A DNA stretch of 64,000 bases from an uncultured Flavobacteriaceae bacterium (GTDB taxonomy: Bacteria > Bacteroidota > Bacteroidia > Flavobacteriales > Flavobacteriaceae). Under the pieces are notes generated by a model, which saw nothing but the letters and a program-made list of their open reading frames with translations, made no database searches and was not told the origin of the DNA. Made by a program: the position numbers and the translations under genes. Of the stretch, positions 8,377 to 17,098 are shown piece after piece (positions within the stretch are counted from its first letter, which is position 1; the number at the start of each line of letters is the position of its first letter). Where the stretch lies: the NCBI GenBank assembly GCA_947500585.1, contig CANMSN010000001.1, positions 434,001 to 498,000 of the forward strand, written 5' to 3'.

Positions 8377-10734
8377 TTATTTTTTAAATTCAATTTCCAT
8401 TTCTTTCTGATTTCTTACTATGATAAACATCGTGTTTTCACTGAAATCGTATTTTTTATAAGTATCTAAAAAATTAGCTATATTTTTAACTTTTTCTTGT
8501 TCAATACCAATAATGACATCGCCTTCTTTAAGCAATGATTTTGACAACTTACTGTTTTCAGGAATTTTAAGAATGATGGCACCATCCATATTATGTGTTC
8601 CGAAAGAAGACTGTTCTTCAATGGTCTCGATATTTTTAAGCGTTGCTCCCAACCATTTTTTTGTTTTTGTCTCTTCGTTTTCTGAAGATTCAATTTGTAA
8701 ACTTGGAATATCTGGTTGTTTAGCCATAGCTTTCAACTCTGGTTTTTGAACCCCAAAACTATCCATCGGGAAATTTTTAAAACCAATTTTTAATGCAGGT
8801 GAATTTTCTTGAACTGTAAAATCGCCTTGCTCAGGATTAACAAACAAAGGATTGCCGTAAACGCTATTTTCATCAGTATTATTGCTCTGTGCCTTTTTTA
8901 AGGCTGTTTCTGTTGGAAATAAATTATAATCTACCTCTTTACCCCAAGCTTTAAGACGTATATCGGCATATTTTTTCATGACAATGTTATTGGTAAAAAC
9001 ATCGTCACTATTTGAAAACCAAACATGCGGATGAAAGGTATTGTTTACCATAATATTGTTTTTAACAACACGATAATAGCCTTCTCGTAATTTTATGCCT
9101 CTGTTTAAACAGAGGTTATTGTAAATTTCATAATTGGTTGAACCATCATCTAAATCGATATCCCATCCGTGGTCACAACGGAATCGATTATTTCTAATAA
9201 CTGTGGTATGTATAGCATCCCACAATGGCATTTTAGGGTTTTGCTTTACCAAACTATCCATCACATTGTATTTTGGATGCCAAAAACGGTCTCGTCCCCA
9301 AGAATTGAATGACCCGTGGTCGCTAGTTTCTAAAACGGTATTAAATACATCATTATATTCAATAATATGACCGCCCCAAGTCCCTTCGCTTACATTAATA
9401 CCTGCACGTGGCACATCATAAATACTATTGTTTTTTACATGAATTTTCATTGCCATGGAAATTTGTACGCCAGCAACTTGTTTTTCAATACGTCCGATTT
9501 TATATATTAAATTGTTTTCTACCTTACAATCTGAAGGATATAACTCGTTCTTAGGTCCAGTAATTGTATCCATATCTTTTATAGGAACAAACTCGCTATA
9601 TTGATAAGATGGCGAACGCACTGCCGTGGAATCGCCCACGAAAGAGATGGCAGATGCGCCACAATTGTAGATATGATTGCCTGCAATTTCTATGTTTCTA
9701 TTGTAGCCATTTGCAAAAATAACATTGCCACCAAGATTTGTGAATTCACAATCGTTAACAGAAACGTTTTCTGTGCCATCAAATAATAAAGCGCCTCCTC
9801 TATAAATAGTCCAATCGCTACGTAAAAGTTGATGATATTTTTCCATAAAAGTGCGAGAAGCATGTTGGAAATTGATACCCGAAATCCTCACATTTTTTAC
9901 AGGATTTTCTAAACTTCCTTTAATTTCTATAAGATGTTTTAAAACACTTACTTCAATTTTGGCTGTTGTTAAATCTGTATCACCTTTAAAAACATATAAT
10001 TTATGATTTGTTTTATCTAAATACCATTCGTTCTGATCATCCAATTCTTCAAATATATTTTCAACCATTCTATATTCTACATGCATGGGTGATGGTCGGT
10101 TATTTTGATGTCCGCCTTTTAATTTTAACTCGCCATCTTCTTTTACAGCAGTAATTTCATAATGAAAACCTCCCCAACGTCCTCGATGCATAGCATGTAC
10201 AAAACCGCCTTTTGGGTTTTCCCAATTAGAAATGCGCTCTTTATCTATAGCATCTGCAGCGTAACCTTGCCAATAGCCGCCGTTTTCATCATAATTCGGG
10301 TATCTTGCTAAAATTTGCTGTTCTCCATTTATAAAGAGTTGATTGAAATCTAAAGAAGTATCAATATCTGTAACCCAAATATTCTCGTTAAAAGGTTTCC
10401 ATTTTGTATCAATAATTTTAGACCCTTTAATGGTTACTTTATCTGCACCTGCTCCAACGATAGCGATGTTGTTTAATTCTGGTGTAATGACCAAAGTAGA
10501 AGATAAATGATAATCGCCTTCTAGAAGATGTACTGTAATGCGTTCATTTTCATTTCTTTGAATTGATTTTGCCTTTTCTAAAGCTTTTTTTAATGTTTTA
10601 AAGGGTTTTTCTTTTAAACCATTATATGTATTATCACCTGATGGACTGACATAGATATCTATTGCTTCATTTTGACAACCACTGAAAACGACAATGGATA
10701 AGAACAAAAGACTTATATATAATGCTTCTTTCAT
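8377..10734 (-). CDS. GH141-like beta-helix lipoprotein with C-terminal PDZ
   Basis: A 785-residue lipoprotein (lipobox FSGC, Cys20). It opens IYVSPSGDNTYNGLKEKPFKTL, the start typical of right-handed beta-helix polysaccharide enzymes including GH141. A long repetitive run rich in N, I and G, with segments like GGNVIFANGYN and YEIYNNLCLN, forms the helix to about residue 640. The last ~95 residues (691-785, from WLGATL) are a PDZ-like domain with GDVIIGI. Some GH141 enzymes are alpha-L-fucosidases, which fits the locus, but family membership is from memory and unverified. The PDZ tail is unusual for a secreted glycosidase. Confidence 0.6.
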   Translation of the reverse strand: MKEALYISLLFLSIVVFSGCQNEAIDIYVSPSGDNTYNGLKEKPFKTLKKALEKAKSIQRNENERITVHLLEGDYHLSSTLVITPELNNIAIVGAGADKVTIKGSKIIDTKWKPFNENIWVTDIDTSLDFNQLFINGEQQILARYPNYDENGGYWQGYAADAIDKERISNWENPKGGFVHAMHRGRWGGFHYEITAVKEDGELKLKGGHQNNRPSPMHVEYRMVENIFEELDDQNEWYLDKTNHKLYVFKGDTDLTTAKIEVSVLKHLIEIKGSLENPVKNVRISGINFQHASRTFMEKYHQLLRSDWTIYRGGALLFDGTENVSVNDCEFTNLGGNVIFANGYNRNIEIAGNHIYNCGASAISFVGDSTAVRSPSYQYSEFVPIKDMDTITGPKNELYPSDCKVENNLIYKIGRIEKQVAGVQISMAMKIHVKNNSIYDVPRAGINVSEGTWGGHIIEYNDVFNTVLETSDHGSFNSWGRDRFWHPKYNVMDSLVKQNPKMPLWDAIHTTVIRNNRFRCDHGWDIDLDDGSTNYEIYNNLCLNRGIKLREGYYRVVKNNIMVNNTFHPHVWFSNSDDVFTNNIVMKKYADIRLKAWGKEVDYNLFPTETALKKAQSNNTDENSVYGNPLFVNPEQGDFTVQENSPALKIGFKNFPMDSFGVQKPELKAMAKQPDIPSLQIESSENEETKTKKWLGATLKNIETIEEQSSFGTHNMDGAIILKIPENSKLSKSLLKEGDVIIGIEQEKVKNIANFLDTYKKYDFSENTMFIIVRNQKEMEIEFKK

Positions 10735-10836
10735 TTAAAATAATTTATTTCATTATTATAAAACTATCAGTAAAAATGCTATTTATTTCTAAAAATAGTT
10801 GTATCTATTTCAAACATTAAATATAAATCAAATAGT

Positions 10837-11789
10837 TTATAAACTTACTTCAACCACAAAGCCGTATTTACTACTTTCAATTCCTTTTAAATTTACCTCA
10901 AGACCTTGTTCTGTTTGTTTCCATTCAACATTCTTTTCACTTCCTAGAATGCTAACGGATTGAATTTTTCCAACGCTATTATTTAAAGAGCGTATTAAAA
11001 TTTTATCTGAAGCAGGAACTAATGAAATTGCATAAACTTTATTACCCTTAGTGGTAAACCAAAAATCTTTGGATGTGAATGCTTTTTGGAAGCCTTTAGC
11101 CGCACTGTGTCCTGTGCCTTCTAAAAGTGTTTCTTCTTGTCCTTCATTTAGAATTTCCCAACGTGATGAACCGTATATAGCTTCTTGATTTACTTTAATC
11201 CATGCTCCCATTTGACGAAGGCCATTTGCACTTGCTTCTGGAACATGCCCTACACCATCTGGACCAATATTTAACAAATAATTACCGCCTTTTGACATAA
11301 TATCTACAAAATAATATATTAGTAAAGCCTTCACCATCAAACCAAATTAAACGCAGTTCTGGTAAGCCTTCTATGAGCTCTTTAATTTGTGGATATGCTT
11401 TACTTTCCATATACGTTGCATGTGTATTTGGACTAGGACCCCATAAATTTTTACCCGATGGATGTTTAAAAACGCCTAAAGAATCATTTACTTTTTTAAT
11501 GTTGGCATAGTTCCCATCAGTGCCATCATTCCAATCATTACCATGAGAATAATACACCCCAAAATCTAAACCTTCACTTAAACAAGCTTCGTATAATTCT
11601 TTAATGGCATCTGCCTTATAAGGTGTGGCATCTATCATATAATAATCTGAGCTTTTAAAATCAATACAAACTATATGCTTCAATCCTCGATGAAACATCT
11701 GCCCGTTCAAATAGCTTGGTGTATTTAAACTCCATGTTATTCCTGATGGACCTAAATCATTTATAGAAACTAATGCAGATTCATCAAAT
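10837..11789 (-). pseudogene. Decayed GH29 alpha-L-fucosidase
   Basis: Two frames carry GH29 pieces. The upstream one (11282-11789) lacks the FGMFIHWG strand. It has a shortened GLKHIVCIDFKSSDYYMID segment with the KHHDGF block lost, then GVYYSHGNDW and LRLIWFDGEG, which holds the nucleophile Asp. The downstream frame (10837-11340) jumps to IMSKGGNYLLNIGPDG and a C-terminal beta domain, so the barrel between them is deleted and the frame shifts near 11300. No valid start precedes it. It is clearly non-functional, a relic of a third canonical fucosidase. Its leftward neighbour starts 103 bases downstream, the sulfatase upstream. Confidence 0.85.
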
Positions 11790-11851
11790 ATATCTTACTA
11801 AGTATTAAGACAATTAGCAAAATCAATAATATATAAAAAAAATACTATTAA

Positions 11852-13756
11852 TTATACTTCATTTGCTTTATTAAGTTTACTTTTTATCATAAACTGATTT
11901 TCATCAATTAAAATAATAATATAGTCTACAGCGTTTTTAGGCACTTTAAAAGAATAGGTTAAACCATCCGTACTTGTATCTATTGGCAATTTTAAATAAG
12001 TGGACCTTGTTTTACCTTTTTTTCCATTAGATTTCCCTTTAATTTCATCTTGAACCTTTATTAGTGCGTACCCATTGTTAATTTTAGCTTTTCCTTGTTC
12101 TAATTGAATTGTAGCATTGTTGGTTTTAGAGTCAAAATAATCATGAGTTATTTTAGGAACGTAAACGGCATTTTCTTTCCCGATATAATCAGCCTTTTCT
12201 AAAGGGTTTTTATATGGATATTCCGCATTATAATCTTTTAGATATTTTTCTAATCGTTCTGATAAGGCTTCAGTAACTTTAACAGATTCTTTAGATATAT
12301 CAAACTTTTCCTCTAAATCAGCTCTCTTACCATCTTTATACAAACGGTATAATTCATAGCTTCCATCAACATGATTTTTATACAATTTATAATCACCGCT
12401 TCTTATAGCTGATTGCATTTGATTATCTGAATTATGAGGGAAATGCCACCATAAATCTTCTCTAGGTTTTCCTTTTTTATTTAAAATAGTAGCTTCATCA
12501 TTTAATAGCACACCCGAAATGTCTAAACCATCAAAATCTGAAGTATACTTAGCAGGAATTTTAGTTTCTGTTAGATTCAAAATGGTAGGAAAAAAATCTA
12601 ATTGATTTATTAACCCATTATAGTTTGATGCTTTTGCAATATTTGGCCCTGAAATTATCATTGGAACTCTAATGCCTCCTTCTTGACAAAACTGTTTACC
12701 TTCATCTAGAGGCGCGTTATCCGTAATTATTTCTTTCCCGTGTCTTTGAGTTCCTCCATTATCAGAAGAAAATATAACATACGTAGTCTCAAATAATTTT
12801 TTACCCTTATTTCTAGGATCATATGTTTTTTTAAGATAATCTACAAGACGTCCTAAACTCCAATCTAGGGTAGTTACCATAGAACCATAATAAGGATTTG
12901 TTTGCCCTTTTGAAGATACCGGAATATCTTTTGTGGGAAAGTCTACACCCAATTTATCACAGTAATATTGTAATAATTCGCGGTTTTTTGTGTGAATTGG
13001 ATAATGAACCATCCAATGCGCTAGATATAAAAAAAACGGTTTCCCCTTATTTTTATCAATAAATTCAAGTGCTTTTTCTGTAACTTCATCTTTTGGATAC
13101 GAAATACCTTGTGGTGATTTTTCAGTAAATGGAAAGTATTTTTCTTCACTCAATTTATAAGGATCATTTTTATCATGCGTTGCAAAATAATTTACACGGT
13201 TAAGCGGTTTTTTAGGACCTTGATGAGCACCTCTGGATTCAAAAGCAAAGTCAAAACCTTGATTGATTGATTTTTGAGACTCAAGCTCTCCCGCATGCCA
13301 TTTTCCTACGTGACCTGTTCTATAACCGTTTGTTTTTAAAGCTTCTGCTATGGTAAAATGCTCAGAACTAAGTCCCAATGGGTAAAAAGGAGAAATAAAC
13401 TTGGAATATTTTGGTTCAGGTATTTTTCCTCCAGCTACATGGGTGATTCCTGTTTTAGTAGGATGCAACCCTGTAAGCATTGCACATCTAGAAGGTGCAC
13501 AAGTAGGCGCAGGAGAATATGCATTGATAAAGTTCAAACCCTCTATTACAAGTTTTGATATGTTTGGTGTTTCCCAAGGTGTAGCATTGTCCAAATCATT
13601 TAATTGTATGTCTTGCCAACCCAAATCATCTACATAAAAAATTATAACATTAGGCTTTATAATAGTTTCTTTTTTTTGTCCATGAGTATTTAAAGGAAAA
13701 ACTATTAATACTATGACTATAATTACTTTATTAAAAAAGGAGTAGTTGTTTTTCAT
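11852..13756 (-). CDS. S1 family sulfatase (secreted)
   Basis: A 634-residue type I sulfatase with a signal peptide ending near THGQ. Metal ligands are at YVDDLGW (Asp43/Asp44). The maturation motif is CAPSR at 86-90, with Cys86 converted to formylglycine by a radical-SAM maturase not in this window. GKWHAGE and SSDNGGTQRHG follow in the expected order. The last ~110 residues form an extra beta-rich domain not needed for the sulfatase fold. It hydrolyses sulfate esters, here presumably on the PUL glycan. It is second gene in the leftward operon driven from about 15.1 kb. The subfamily cannot be set without a search. Confidence 0.9.
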   Translation of the reverse strand: MKNNYSFFNKVIIVIVLIVFPLNTHGQKKETIIKPNVIIFYVDDLGWQDIQLNDLDNATPWETPNISKLVIEGLNFINAYSPAPTCAPSRCAMLTGLHPTKTGITHVAGGKIPEPKYSKFISPFYPLGLSSEHFTIAEALKTNGYRTGHVGKWHAGELESQKSINQGFDFAFESRGAHQGPKKPLNRVNYFATHDKNDPYKLSEEKYFPFTEKSPQGISYPKDEVTEKALEFIDKNKGKPFFLYLAHWMVHYPIHTKNRELLQYYCDKLGVDFPTKDIPVSSKGQTNPYYGSMVTTLDWSLGRLVDYLKKTYDPRNKGKKLFETTYVIFSSDNGGTQRHGKEIITDNAPLDEGKQFCQEGGIRVPMIISGPNIAKASNYNGLINQLDFFPTILNLTETKIPAKYTSDFDGLDISGVLLNDEATILNKKGKPREDLWWHFPHNSDNQMQSAIRSGDYKLYKNHVDGSYELYRLYKDGKRADLEEKFDISKESVKVTEALSERLEKYLKDYNAEYPYKNPLEKADYIGKENAVYVPKITHDYFDSKTNNATIQLEQGKAKINNGYALIKVQDEIKGKSNGKKGKTRSTYLKLPIDTSTDGLTYSFKVPKNAVDYIIILIDENQFMIKSKLNKANEV

Positions 13757-13790
13757 TTTTGCTTTATGTTCTAAAATATTTATTTTATAA

Positions 13791-14975
13791 TTATTTCCAG
13801 TTTAATTTTGCTTTCTTATTTTTAATATCTAACCAAACATCAAGATGTTCAAAAGACCTAGTATAAATATATCCATCGCGCACTGCATAGCCTTTAGGCT
13901 TGCCTAACTTTTTCTTATACTGAGGAAACATCTTTAACCAAACAGCAGACGTTTTAACATTATAACCATCATGAGGATAGACATAACTGTATTTTTCGGC
14001 ACAAACTAAAAAGATACCTAACAAATAATCTAATCGTTTGGTAAAATCTCCATCTTCACTCAAACTTTTTCTTGCATCGTCTATACCTTCTTCAGCATTT
14101 TTTAGTGCATCACCAATACCTAAAGACATAGCTATAATATGACCTTCTCTTGCCGATTTCTGAACGGTCTCAATACCTTTAGCCAGATACTCTTCATAAG
14201 TCATCCCAAAACCCTCATGCTCAAAAGCCTCAATATATGACCCATTGAAGTACTTTAAATATGCTCTACCTTCATCAATAAATTCAGGCCGAACTCGTAT
14301 TATATTTGCAATAAGTAAATTATCCTTCCCAAACCTTGTTTTTAATTCCTCCATCATCATATGGTAACCTACCATAAGATTCTGTTGCTTTTCTTTACCC
14401 ACTCTACTAATAAAAAAACTAGGAACCAATGCTTTTATATTAGCGTCTAAAAACAGACCATCAATAAAAGGGTTATCTGTAACCTTATCAACATGATTTA
14501 ACCAATAATCACGAACATAGTCCTGTGAAATATCAAAAAAACTTGTTTTACCATTGGGCATTAATGCTTTTTCTCCAGCTTCATCAGTTAAATATGCATC
14601 AGGGTGCTCACTTAAAAACAATTCATCTTCTTCATAAGTTCCCCAGTTAATAACTACATTTTTATAATACAATATTTTTAACTTAGCATTAATGGCTTTT
14701 ACCGCTTTTGCAGCTTCAATAGTTCCCTTTTCTGTTGAACCAAATGAACGACTACCAGTTGTTTTTTCAAAAGTAATCAAAGAAAATTTTGCTAAATATT
14801 GAATTTCATCTTTTGTAAAAGCAGTATTTTTTCGAAGATGCATGTATAAAGGCATTTTATCCCAAGAAAACTCTGGTCGATTTTTTATTTCAGATAAGCT
14901 ATCTTGATTTTGAGCTTCACAAAAACATACAGATGCTTTTAGAAGTAATAATATGGCACAATATTTAAAATTCAT
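13791..14975 (-). CDS. Putative TIM-barrel glycoside hydrolase (GHL15-like)
   Basis: A 394-residue secreted protein (signal to about 21). It resembles hypothetical glycosyl hydrolase families with a TIM barrel: FSWDKMPLYMHL at the start, ILYYKN at a strand end, FFDIS then VRDYWLNHV, and IDGLFLDA with Asp172/Asp177 at a catalytic position. A later YIEAFEHEGFG carries Glu249/Glu252/Glu254. It is paralogous to the protein at 48879-50072, which shares layout and the closing KxKxxWK tail. It is the first gene of the leftward operon, 168 bases from regulatory element A. It may be an endo-acting enzyme on the PUL glycan; the activity is not known. Confidence 0.6.
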   Translation of the reverse strand: MNFKYCAILLLLKASVCFCEAQNQDSLSEIKNRPEFSWDKMPLYMHLRKNTAFTKDEIQYLAKFSLITFEKTTGSRSFGSTEKGTIEAAKAVKAINAKLKILYYKNVVINWGTYEEDELFLSEHPDAYLTDEAGEKALMPNGKTSFFDISQDYVRDYWLNHVDKVTDNPFIDGLFLDANIKALVPSFFISRVGKEKQQNLMVGYHMMMEELKTRFGKDNLLIANIIRVRPEFIDEGRAYLKYFNGSYIEAFEHEGFGMTYEEYLAKGIETVQKSAREGHIIAMSLGIGDALKNAEEGIDDARKSLSEDGDFTKRLDYLLGIFLVCAEKYSYVYPHDGYNVKTSAVWLKMFPQYKKKLGKPKGYAVRDGYIYTRSFEHLDVWLDIKNKKAKLNWK

Positions 14976-15143
14976 AATTCTATTTATTTTTTATTAAGAA
15001 ATAGGCATACTATCATCTGGAATAATTATGCCAAATAATTACTCCATAGGTTTCAGTTTTTCTTAACTAAAAAACATTAAAGTTGAAACAAAGAATTAAT
15101 TGCAAAATACTTTTACAAATATAACTTCATACAACAAAAGTTA

Positions 15144-15171
15144 CTTTCTCTTTTTAAACAAAAACATGCTC
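15144..15171 (-). promoter_or_regulatory. Conserved PUL element A
   Basis: On the minus strand this reads GAGCA, then TGTTTTTGTTTAA, then an AGAGAAAG block, matching the 28-bp pattern shared by six sites. It lies 168 bases upstream of the ATG at 14975. An overlapping palindrome TGCTC-TAATT-GAGCA spans 15167-15181. Confidence 0.6.
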
Positions 15172-15431
15172 TAATTGAGCAAGGTAAAATTAGGTGTTAA
15201 AATTTGATTTATTTGTGGTTTAAAATTAGTAATTTTTCTTTTTCCCTATATCTCCATACCCAAATTTAAGGTTAATTCTATTAGCAGAGTTAACAATTCT
15301 ATATAAAACTTGATCAACAATAATTTTCTAAATATGAAGCAAAAAGAAATACTTATTGACTTATGAGAAGTAGGGAAAACAAATCAATTTGAATTTTTAA
15401 AACTAAATAATGCATAAAACTAAATTAATAT

Positions 15432-15543
15432 CTATTTGCATATTCTTATAGATTCCTCTTTTAAATCAACTTTATGAACAAAGCGCACAAATCGATCTAA
15501 AATAGCATCTACAATGGTTTGTTATCCAATGATTTCATGCCAG
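15432..15543 (-). pseudogene. IS21-family istB relic (C-terminal end)
   Basis: On the minus strand one frame reads WHEIIG, a stop, then QTIVDAILDRFVRFVHKVDL and KEESIRICK, then a stop. This matches the C-terminal end of IstB-type ATP-binding helper proteins of IS21 elements. Only this end is recognisable, with an internal stop, so it is dead. No istA or terminal repeats are seen. The rest of the 14976-15858 gap is AT-rich and holds elements A and B. Confidence 0.65.
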
Positions 15544-15757
15544 TTAACTAAAAACTTAAATTTTCAAACTTATTAAGTAATCCTCATATAAATCATCTTA
15601 TTGCTCAAATCCTGATTTTGATATATAAAAATATTTCAATTCATGCAATATAGCTTGTTTGCTTTTGTTAAAAACAATTTGATTGTAGAGAAATACTATA
15701 CCTATTTACTCCTAATGTATACTTATCACAAGTGTAAAAAGTATAAATGGGTAAAAA

Positions 15758-15785
15758 GAGCAAAATATTGGTTGAAAAAAGCAAC
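15758..15785 (+). promoter_or_regulatory. Conserved PUL element B
   Basis: Reads GAGCAAAATATTGGTTGAA followed by an AAAAGCAAC block. It fits the shared 28-bp pattern and lies 73 bases upstream of the ATG at 15859. Confidence 0.6.
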
Positions 15786-15858
15786 AAAAACAAACTAAGG
15801 CCTTGTTATTTTTATATTATAACTAAAATATTACTATTACTTAAAATCTTAAACTATT

Positions 15859-16668
15859 ATGAAAAAACAATTACTTTTAATGATTACTGCTTTATCTACT
15901 TCCTTAACACTTTCTGCTCAAGGAATAGTTCAATCTGATGTTGCGTTACAAATATTTAATGTAGGTAATACCGCACCTACCGAGGGCTATATTCGGCTAA
16001 TAAAGGATACTGATTACACTAAAACTTCTACTAGTGGCCCTACAGGTAATGGGTATGAGCAATTTAATGGTGTAACTAGTCCTACTGAACCTAATAATAT
16101 TGAATTAACTTTACAGTCTACAGCAGACATAGATGCAACTCTTGTTTTTGAATTTAGACAAAGGGCTGATAATACAATGAGTGTTGAAATTACTGTGGGC
16201 AGCACTATAACTAAATTTGAAAATCTTAACGAAAGTTCACAATATTACGTACCTACCGGTAATACATTTCGAAGTTTTCTTTTACCTACAGGTGCTACAT
16301 CTTTTACCAATGGAGTACCTAAAAACATAAAAGTTGACTTACTTACTTCGGGAGGTTCTGGAGAATCTAACCAACATCAAAGAAGGTTTTATAATGTTCA
16401 GGTTACAAATACTGCCCTTTTATCAACTAACAATTTTATTACAAAAAATGAAATAAAACTATATCCAAACCCAGCAACAGATAGTTTTGAATTAAACTCA
16501 AAAATAGATGTAAATAATGTAAAGATATTTAATATTACTGGTCAATTAGTTAAAACTCTAGAGTCAGTAACAAATAAATATGACATAAGTGATTTAAAAT
16601 CAGGATTATATTTAGCAACTATAAATACAAATTCAGGTTCTGGAACTGTAAAATTGATAAAACAATAA
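15859..16668 (+). CDS. Secreted T9SS-sorted protein of unknown function
   Basis: A 269-residue protein with a signal peptide (to about 20). A beta-rich middle (about 22-180) has no family I recognise and could be a carbohydrate-binding sandwich. A C-terminal type IX sorting domain runs from about 199 (LYPNPATDSFEL to SGLYLATI). The sorting domain implies export and anchoring or release by the T9SS. It is transcribed alone from element B and ends in a strong hairpin, just before susC. Its place in the regulon makes a surface glycan-binding role plausible. Confidence 0.75.
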   Translation: MKKQLLLMITALSTSLTLSAQGIVQSDVALQIFNVGNTAPTEGYIRLIKDTDYTKTSTSGPTGNGYEQFNGVTSPTEPNNIELTLQSTADIDATLVFEFRQRADNTMSVEITVGSTITKFENLNESSQYYVPTGNTFRSFLLPTGATSFTNGVPKNIKVDLLTSGGSGESNQHQRRFYNVQVTNTALLSTNNFITKNEIKLYPNPATDSFELNSKIDVNNVKIFNITGQLVKTLESVTNKYDISDLKSGLYLATINTNSGSGTVKLIKQ

Positions 16669-16690
16669 AACATACATTTTAAGTTTTTTA

Positions 16691-16728
16691 AGTAAAGGGG
16701 TTATAAATAAATTTATAACCCCTTTACT
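16691..16728 (+). terminator. Strong hairpin terminator
   Basis: A perfect 18-bp inverted repeat, arms 16691-16708 and 16711-16728, 2-base loop. It ends with ACTATTTTAC and lies 22 bases after the T9SS gene. It separates that gene from susC. Confidence 0.8.
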
Positions 16729-16995
16729 ATTTTACAAAGATACTGCCAGAATTTTAGCTGAATTTAAAAATACAACATAAGTACTCCAAGATTTTAAATA
16801 CTTTAGACCTTGAGTTTTATTTTTTAAAATATTTTGGTTTAGGATTTAGCTTCAGTTATAATAAGCTCACTTCTCCTACAAAATTTTTAAGTTTCTAAAT
16901 TTGTTGATTATTTGTCTCTATTTTATTTGGCTTAGATTTTGAAACAGCTTTAAAATACTACAAAACAAACATGAAATAAGGTGTTTTACACTGTC
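16729..16995. other. Intergenic, no gene seen
   Basis: AT-rich leader region of the susC operon. I see no protein-coding frame with recognisable content. Confidence 0.4.
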
Positions 16996-17006
16996 TTGCT
17001 TAAAAT

Positions 17007-17034
17007 GAGCAAAGATTTGGTTGAATACAGAAAG
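17007..17034 (+). promoter_or_regulatory. Conserved PUL element C (susC)
   Basis: Reads GAGCAAAGATTTGGTTGAA followed by a TACAGAAAG block. It is 64 bases upstream of the susC ATG. An overlapping palindrome TTGCT/AGCAA spans 16996-17012. It is the clearest of the six sites. Confidence 0.65.
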
Positions 17035-17098
17035 AGGGGTAGGGGAAACAAACTATAGTTTAGCCCAAACTAATTAATTAATTTAAACTAATTGAAGT

